Assembly (NCBI GenBank): GCA_023374025.1
Contig: SIJG01000037.1
Location: 616,211 to 680,210, forward strand
Direction of reading: 5' to 3'
From: Heterodera schachtii
Taxonomy: Eukaryota; Nematoda; Chromadorea; Rhabditida; Heteroderidae
DNA length: 64,000 nt
Below the pieces are notes generated by a model. The model was not told where the DNA came from. It ran no database searches and saw only the letters and a list, made by a program, of their open reading frames with translations. The position numbers and the translations under genes were made by a program. Below, one piece after another: positions 57,446-64,000 of the stretch (the first letter of the stretch is position 1; each line of letters begins with the position of its first letter).

Positions 57446-59305
57446 ATGGACCCATCCTTGTGTGAATTCTTTGCCGAAAATGAACTGATCAGGGTGAGGG
57501 GGATTCATTTGTTTCGTATCTCTCGTTCCACATTTAAACTCAGTCAGATAGTGCCCAATTTCAATGACCGAACCGTCCATTTGTTCTGTGGCGATTTTGG
57601 CCCATTTGAGGCCGGCGCGCCGGTGACCGTCCCATTTTGGTTGGCCATGCTGTTGAAGAGACGCCGTAAATGCACAATTATTGTACCATTTTTTTCTGTT
57701 TCCGATTTGTAACAAAACTTAAAATGGGTGTTGTCCAAATTGATTCAGTTTGATATCATTTGATAGCCCTAATTCACTCCAAGAAATTTTTCTTAAATGA
57801 TTCAATTGACATTTTAAAACACATTTTAATCGATGTTTTCGGGTCTCCAAGTAGTAAAATTATTAAAAATGTGTTTAACGTGTTCTCCTAAATTTTCATA
57901 AATTTTGCCATTTCAGCCCCCCGATTGGCTGAGTGTGGACGAGCTGAAACGGATGATTGTTGCCGAGGCGGAACAGAGAGCATTTGCGCCCATTCCGGAG
58001 TGCTTTTTCGAGCTGTCCAACCTGTTGATGCTCAACGCACGGGAGGACGTCGAGCAGTATGAGCAGGTTTTTTTTTCAACATTACTTACAGGGGTTCATT
58101 TGTGTAACTGTACCGATTGAGCGGTACCCCAAAACAGTAAAGGTAAAAAATAGGCAAATCCGTTGCAGAATCTACCGAAATTTTGATACATTTCCGTTTT
58201 ATAAACGAGAAATTTTTCATTTACAAATTAATTGACCCGAAACTTTTTGTCTAGGGTGCCACATTTTACAAGAATAGGTTAAAAATGTTAATAACCGTTT
58301 CGGGTAGTCAGCTTGCCGTGTTTTCAATACTCAAAAAGGCTCGCGTTTGTGTGCACTCCTAACAAATCTTTATACAATAATTCCAAAATTGGTTTCCATT
58401 TACCGCCGTGGCGTAGTGGTGCACAACCGTCTCTCGTCACATTCTTTGCCACCCGTCGGTGGTTCAAATACCATTAGAGGGCGCCAAAAACTCGAAACAA
58501 AACACAAAAACATTTTCTCTAACACAGAGAGAGAGAGAGAGAGTCCATTCACTAGTCAGCAGACACTGTGTGTTAAAAGGTGTTGCTCACGCCGAGTGGC
58601 CCTTTTATGCATTTGTGTGCAATGTTTGTGTTACGTGGATGGAAAAGCGAACCCCCCGCGAAAGGGGGACGAAACGCGAGAGTTTGCGCCGGACACAAAA
58701 TTAAATGTTTGGTGCATTAGTGCTGTCTCGAACACCCGGAAAAAAAAATTTTGTTCGAAAAATTCGTCTTTTTCCTACTCCTCCTACAGTCGTACCCATC
58801 CATTCGAATTTTTTGTGTGAATTTTCCCCAAGGTTTTTAATGAAGACAGAAAATAGGAACTTGAATCCGAAGAAGTTAAACATTTTTCGTTGCCAAATTT
58901 ACATTTTGAAAACGCAAATTAAATAAATTTTCCATTTTAGTTGAAAACACTTGTCAAGGACTTGTGGGACAAACGGGAGGCCAAAATGCGCACTTCGACC
59001 ATCAAATTTCTTGGCCAGGCAAGTTTTGTGAAAAAATTTCTAAAATTGCTTTTAAATTCCAAGTTTTTGCCCCAATTTTTTGGGTTGGACATTTCTAGGT
59101 GGTCAAATTTGGTGCGATTTGGGGGGCCGTTTCTTACTATGTAAATCATGTACTAAATAAACTGGGCATTTTTCAGTACGAAATTGGCCATGCCCAACTG
59201 GACAATTTGACACGCATGGAAATTTGTTGTGCCCGTGCCACGCTCATCGAGGGCAGCAAACAGCTTGACCGGCTGACCGCCACACTGCATTCCGTCCGGG
59301 ACTGA
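57446..59305 (+). CDS. psf-2: GINS complex subunit PSF2
   Basis: PSF2 is one of four GINS subunits in the CMG replicative helicase. Exons 57446-57493, 57548-57682, 57917-58066, 58941-59018 and 59177-59305 (all phase 0) give 179 residues, the usual length. The alignment is collinear: CEFFAENELIR then IVPNF, GDFGPFEAGAPVTVPFWLA, KRRRKCTII then PPDWLSVDELKRM, LKTLVKDLWDKREAKMR and HAQLDNLTRMEI. Intron 4 (59019-59176) starts GCAAGT, a GC donor with an otherwise ideal site (CAG|GCAAGT). Acceptor choice in exon 2 (TCAGTCAG|ATAG) fits the family spacing. Intron 3 (874 bp) contains a tRNA-like fragment and a GA repeat. This is the intact copy of a duplicated gene. Confidence 0.93.
58403..58475 (+). 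repeat. tRNA-like (SINE-type) fragment with A and B boxes
   Basis: TGGCGTAGTGG (58409-58419) fits the RNA polymerase III A box. GGTTCAAATACC (58461-58472) fits the B box about 42 nt further on. The sequence does not close a proper acceptor stem, so it is a tRNA-derived relic rather than a tRNA gene. Confidence 0.45.
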
Positions 59306-59550
59306 ATTTTCGGGACGGGGAATTTTAATTTGTTTTTTTTTTTGAAATTTGTATGCCACGCAGCCTTTTGACCGGATAGGACTCCAATTTTTGAATCGAA
59401 AATCTGAACCCCTGTCGGATATCCTGAAAAAAGCAAGCAACAAATCCCCATCCTCGGATATACATTGATTCTCCTTGCATTTTTGGTCGAATTTCCTATT
59501 TTTTTAGACACGGAACCCCCAATTTTAAAATGAACAGAATTCCATTTTCG

Positions 59551-59556
59551 AATAAA
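59551..59556 (+). other. Poly(A) signal AATAAA after PSF2
   Basis: Canonical signal 245 nt after the PSF2 stop. Confidence 0.45.
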
Positions 59557-59991
59557 CGATGATCAAATGTCCCATTTTTATTGGACTTGTATAAGAATTT
59601 AACAGCCAAAAATTGACCAATCCGCGTCCGATCAAATCAAATTCCATCCAATTTTCATTTGGTCAGTAACTCTTTTTATGCCCTCCTTTCTTTTGCAAAT
59701 ATCATCCGGTCTTCTGTCAGTTTTTCCATTCATCTGATCTGATCTGATTTTGTTTTGTTTTTTTTTATTTATTTTGGATTTATTTGCATGCATTTTGTTT
59801 GATTGTGTCATTTTGTGACTCCATCATATATTATTTTTTCCTGTTATGCCATTACATTTCCTTTTGTTTAATTGATTTGTCTTTAAAGTGCCAATTATTT
59901 ATTTATCTTTCGTCCAATTTATCGCCTTTACACATTTTTTTTTTTTGATTTTTTTCAGCAAAAAACAACAACAATACCCTCGTTACACGTA

Positions 59992-62186
59992 ATGCTCATC
60001 AAGCTCGTCAAGGCGACGGGTGAGTTCGTTTAAAATTGTTTATGCCATTTGTTCGTTTGGCATTTATGTCCATGGCCCGGAATTTAGGGGCAAGAAACTG
60101 GGATCGATGGACAAACCTTTTTTGTCTAATTAAGTCTTGAATAATGAGTGTCTATTTTCTGACATCGGAAAAAAATCCGAATTTTAAATTTTGTTTAAAT
60201 TTTTTGAATGTGACAATTTTCGAAACTGCCGACTTCCTGTCGTCAAATTTTGAGAGAATTTCTTATTTGAATTTATTAAGTGTAGCAAAACAGCGGTTGC
60301 CTTTTCTGGTGAAAAAGCCCTGGTCCGAGAGTCTAAAAAAATGCAAAACAAATTCCCATTTGCCGGGTTTTTACATGACCGAATCCGATAAAAAAAAATA
60401 AATTTACATTTCTCCGAACCCCAGATTATCCAAGTTGCCAATACCAAATCACTATGCATAACATTTCAACTACATGATTATTTGTTCCAGTGGGCGTCCC
60501 GTCGCCGGTGGCACTGCGCGCGGTGTCGGCACGCGGCGTGGGCAGCGGCACGCATTGGATTGGCAACGATTTTGAGGACTTTGACAAGCACTACAAGACC
60601 GGACTGCGTGACGCCGTGCCGGTGTGTGACTGGTTTGGTGACTGATTGGTGCCGGCCGACACGTTCCATTGCTTGGCACACAAATTTCACGGCATTTTTT
60701 GCCGCCCACTCCCCACACCCACTCCCAATTTTAACAGCGGACATGTTTGAGTCTATACTACAAAATTTGCAGATTGCCGCCTTCTGGAAGAAGTTCTCCG
60801 CTTTCGTCATGATGCCACTGTTGATATTCGCGGGCTAGTGAGTGCACACAACGCCAAGCAAATTATTTAAATTTAAAAAAAAAACGAAATTCTTTTTCAG
60901 TTGCGGATGGAAGGACCATCAGAATGTGGTGGGTGTGACGCACAATTTAAATTTTTTTAATCTGCATAGGAATTTGTTGCCATGATTTTTTTCGTTTAAA
61001 AATTCCTGAAAACATTTTAAAACCCGAATTTTGAATTCATTTTTTTTTTTTTTGCTTTAAACCTGTTCATACACATTTAAAATGACTTGGGTACTCAGCG
61101 ATACAGCAAAAAAAAAGATTATTTAAGCCAAATTTACAACAAAATTTGAAAGATTTAATTTTTCGACTTTTCTTCGAATTCGGGTTGTCCCGGTATTCAA
61201 AATCAATGCCACAATCGAGCTCAGCTACAAAAACACTAAGAAATTTGTTTTCACGAATTTTGAAACAAAAAATAAAATTAAAGTAATTAATTAATGACCC
61301 ATTAATTTGCTTATATTATTTTTCATTATATAATTATAATTGTTTTTGTTCCCATTTCGTAGCACCATTCTCCACGCCCTGAGTACGTCGCATACGAATA
61401 TTTGGCCACGCGTCGAAAGGTCGTTTTGCTCTCAAATTGTTTTCTCCTTTTTTCAAAATTAAATTTTATTTTAAATCTTTTTAGCCTTTCCCCTGGGGCG
61501 ACGGCAACCACGTAAAATTTGCTCATTTTTATTTATTATTTTATTTTTTACTAATTTTCTTTATGATTATTTACAGACTTTATTGCACAACCCGGCCACT
61601 AATTGGGTGAGTGTGTATATTTATTAATTTACTTAGTCTTTACGATAATTATAATTTTTAAAAAACGGCAAAGGAATAAGATGCCTGCCATGTATTTTTT
61701 TTCTTTTTCTGTTTTTTGCACTTTTCAATCTTTTTTTTTTTGTATCGGTGCGTTCCAAAAATTTTTACAGAAATTTTCATTCTATTTGGGGTTGTTTTTT
61801 GTTTGTTTTTTTCTAAAACCGGAAAATGCCTTACTCTCTTTTTTTCCCTCGAAAAAATGTCTGTTGCTTCGTGCTTTTTGTGACTGCTCAAAACTCCATT
61901 TTTATGTTTAATTATATTTTTGTAAATGCCTCCAAAGATAGACCCACCACCAGCAACGGCAAAAATTTAATTTAAATGTGAAAAAACAAAACAAACAAAA
62001 TTCCTTAAATGCCCCCGCCCCCCACCCTCGGGCAACAAAAGGATGATGGCTTCTTCAACTGCCATTTAAAAAAAGGCTAATTATCGTTTTGCTGTTCAGG
62101 TGCCTGGCGTTGGCTACGAAGCCCCGTGGCCCGGCGATGCGCACAAAAAGGAGGGGGACAGCGGCGGCGAGGGGAAGAAGCACTGA
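59992..62186 (+). CDS. Cytochrome c oxidase subunit 6A, mitochondrial
   Basis: COX6A is a small inner-membrane subunit of complex IV that modulates activity and dimer contacts. Exons 59992-60019, 60491-60621, 60773-60837, 60901-60928, 61363-61419, 61485-61511, 61577-61606 and 62100-62186 give 150 residues. The N-terminus (MLIKLVKA...ALRAVSARG) is a basic, Ser/Arg-rich presequence. Then comes WKKFSAFVMMPLLIFAGY, the single membrane helix, followed by RPEYVAYEYLATRRKPFPWG, DGNHTLLHN and GVGYEAPWP, the classic COX6A C-terminus. An acceptor TTTTTCAG (59951-59958) lies 33 nt before the start and is probably a spliced-leader site. The C-terminal Lys/Glu/Gly tail is longer than in vertebrates. Confidence 0.93.
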
Positions 62187-62986
62187 GCGGCGCGCCACTG
62201 ACCGATGGATGATGAAATGAATGAATGGCACACGATTTTTTTTTATCTGTCGGCTAATTTAGGCGCTTCCCCCCTACGATGTAGAAAATTATGGTGGAGC
62301 GGCACAGTTAGGGTTCATGAAAATGTGTCTTCTTGTTAGAGAATGTTTGGATAAAACATAAATGATGTGTTGCGGTTTAGTAAATAATTAACTAATTATA
62401 TAATTGGCTATTATTATATCTCCCGCATGGATTTGGCATATTTTTCTGGGACCTCGTGAAAAATGAGGTTTTTAAGCCTGATTTTTGTACAGTCATCTCA
62501 ATCCCGCCATCCCCCACACACTCTCAAAATTTAGTCAAATATGCGCATAAAATATGCATTAAAAACTGCCAAAAATAGGCTTTTTAACCCCCAAAAAATG
62601 CCAAAAATTGTGTAAAAATTCAGAATTGACTTTAAAAACTCCAAAACACTGGCTAATGAACGTTTTTTTCGACAATTGCAAAAAATTTTGAATTTCAAAA
62701 TTTAATATGCAATTTCGAATTTTTTAAATTTTTATCATATGCTAAAACGGTATTGCATTTTTTACATAAACAACTTTTGTGTTCAAAATTTTATAAAAAG
62801 TTCAAAATTTTTCGATGTTTACGGGTGTATTTTTTAAAATTCCCAAAAAGGTCGATCCTTCGGGGTGTATTTTTCGCTTTTTTCGCATCTTTCTTATCAA
62901 AAATGACCGAAATATGCTCTAAAAACGCAAAAATGGCAAAATATGCATTTGTTCTCGAAAACCCCCAAAAATATGCTTTTATATGC
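62187..62986. other. AT-rich 3' region without a gene
   Basis: Repeated phrases such as AAATATGC and CCCCAAAAA suggest decayed repeats. The + frame at 62753-63013 is rejected. Confidence 0.4.
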
Positions 62987-63544
62987 GTACCAGGTGTTTT
63001 CGACAGTGATTGATTTCGACAGTGATTGGTTTCGACAGTACTTTTTAATTAGTTTTATACAAATTTATTGTACATACATATGAATTGAAATTAATATACA
63101 ATTAGCATATACAAAAAAAATCTATTAACTAATCCCGAGTTTGTGTGCCAAGGAGCAAATCTGCAGGCTCTAATAGAATTCAAAAACCGAAAAAACTCTT
63201 CTATGTATCTGAGTACGAATCCGGCCTACGTTTTGGCGAATTCCTAATCCCGAATTCGAACAAAAAGACGAAATTAAGAAATTTAATATTTCTTTGTTTT
63301 ATTCCCAAATTAATCAAAATAAAATTTAAAAATCGCCCTTCTATAAATATAGGAACAAAAAAATGAATTGATAATTGTGAATTTTCGACTTTTTGTTCGA
63401 GTCTGCGTCCGGTACTCGAAATAGGTCAAAATAAATGTCAGATTCGTAATCAGAGAACTCAAAAACACTAAGAACCATGTTTCAAACTTTACTGTCGAAA
63501 TCAATCACTGTCGAAACCAACACTGTCGAAAACTAACAGCACCT
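62987..63544. mobile_element. Element with TTTCGACAGTG subterminal repeats
   Basis: The left end carries three TTTCGACAGT(G/A) units (63000-63040). The right end carries three in reverse (63490-63530). The flanks share TTATATGC at 62979-62986 and 63545-63552, a candidate 8-bp duplication. The outermost terminal bases match only imperfectly. The inside holds fragments of the GAATTCGGG / GATCAG dispersed repeat. It is non-coding. Confidence 0.6.
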
Positions 63545-63563
63545 TTATATGCACTAAAAACTA

Positions 63564-64000
63564 GAGATCGGACCGGTCGGTTTTTTTTTCGGTTTTTTTC
63601 GGTATTTTTCGATTTTCGGTTTCGGTTTTTAACCGAAAAAAACCGACCGAGAAATTTTTGAGTTTTTCGGTTTTTTTCGGTTTCGGTTTTTTTCGGTTTT
63701 TTAACCGAAACCGTTCGACCGAAATAATTAAAAAACCGAAACAATCGACCGACTTTTTTGACAATCAGTTGGCCATTTTTTTAACAAAATTCATTAAAAA
63801 TTCTTAAAATTTTCCTCCGGCGGTGCCTATCGGCACCGCCGACCCCCCCAAAAAGCTATCTTTTCTTAAAAAATTAGTGCAAAATCTCAAAATTTGGTAT
63901 TTTTAGACAAAATCTGCTAACAAATAGCATTAAAATTACAAAAAAATTTCCCGGCGGCGCTTATCAGCACCGCCGGCCCTAAAGTTATGGCTAGAGCTGG
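63564..64000. mobile_element. Partial element rich in CGGTTTTTTTCGG units
   Basis: TAGAGATCGGACCGG at 63564 resembles the terminus of the element at 44561. Inverted CGGTTTTTT / AAAAACCG units follow, then two CGGCGGTGCCTATCGGCACC-type palindromes (63817-63842 and about 63950-63976). Its right end is outside the window. Confidence 0.5.

Noticed and set aside
58347..58820. 157-aa frame in PSF2 intron 3
   Set aside because: It spans a tRNA-like relic and a GA repeat, lies inside a supported intron, and has no recognisable domain.

Overview
The window is eukaryotic nuclear DNA, almost certainly from a nematode and most likely a plant-parasitic cyst nematode (Heterodera/Globodera type). The genus is inference. 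The grounds are dense genes with many 43-60 bp introns, T-rich AG acceptors placed just before start codons (typical of spliced-leader trans-splicing), a head-to-tail gene pair with only 178 bp between stop and start, nematode-type products (a Gly/Tyr-rich secreted peptide, an MSP-domain protein, a PICC-1/CCDC85 homologue), moderate GC, and many small transposons and poly-C tracts. Exons were joined by hand from reading frames and splice sites.

Layout. 0-1.6 kb: the 3' end of a C-type lectin-like gene and two small secreted-protein genes. 2.1-8.8 kb (+): replication licensing factor CDT1, then a Rho-kinase (ROCK/LET-502) gene that ends early. 9.2-21.5 kb (-): the largest subunit of RNA polymerase I and, upstream of it, a DHX16/MOG-4 splicing helicase, spaced like a nematode operon. 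22.7-26.2 kb (-): CCDC85/PICC-1. 28.7-31.4 kb: nested MITEs, a small membrane protein and a long hairpin. 31.5-39.2 kb: a probable serpentine receptor, the Sm G protein, a TMEM272-like tetraspan protein and a charged orphan ORF. 39.9-41.6 kb: a minisatellite carrying two copies of one hAT-like MITE. 41.7-46.7 kb: the C-terminal part only of Polybromo. 46.9-56.8 kb: repeat-rich DNA with an MSP-domain gene, three copies of an unrecognised small gene ('X') and two pseudogene fragments. 57.4-62.2 kb: GINS subunit PSF2 and cytochrome c oxidase subunit 6A. After that, transposon debris.

How the parts relate. Most genes are housekeeping: replication (CDT1, PSF2), rRNA synthesis (RPA1), splicing (DHX16, Sm G), chromatin (PBRM1) and respiration (COX6A). 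Three genome-level signals stand out. First, at least six introns use GC-AG instead of GT-AG splice sites. Second, 48-59 kb fits a recent tandem duplication of a block [MSP gene - X - PSF2], after which each unit lost a different gene. Third, the Polybromo fragment begins right behind a MITE whose two flanks do not match, suggesting transposon-mediated rearrangement. No operon, CRISPR array or toxin system of prokaryotic type is present.
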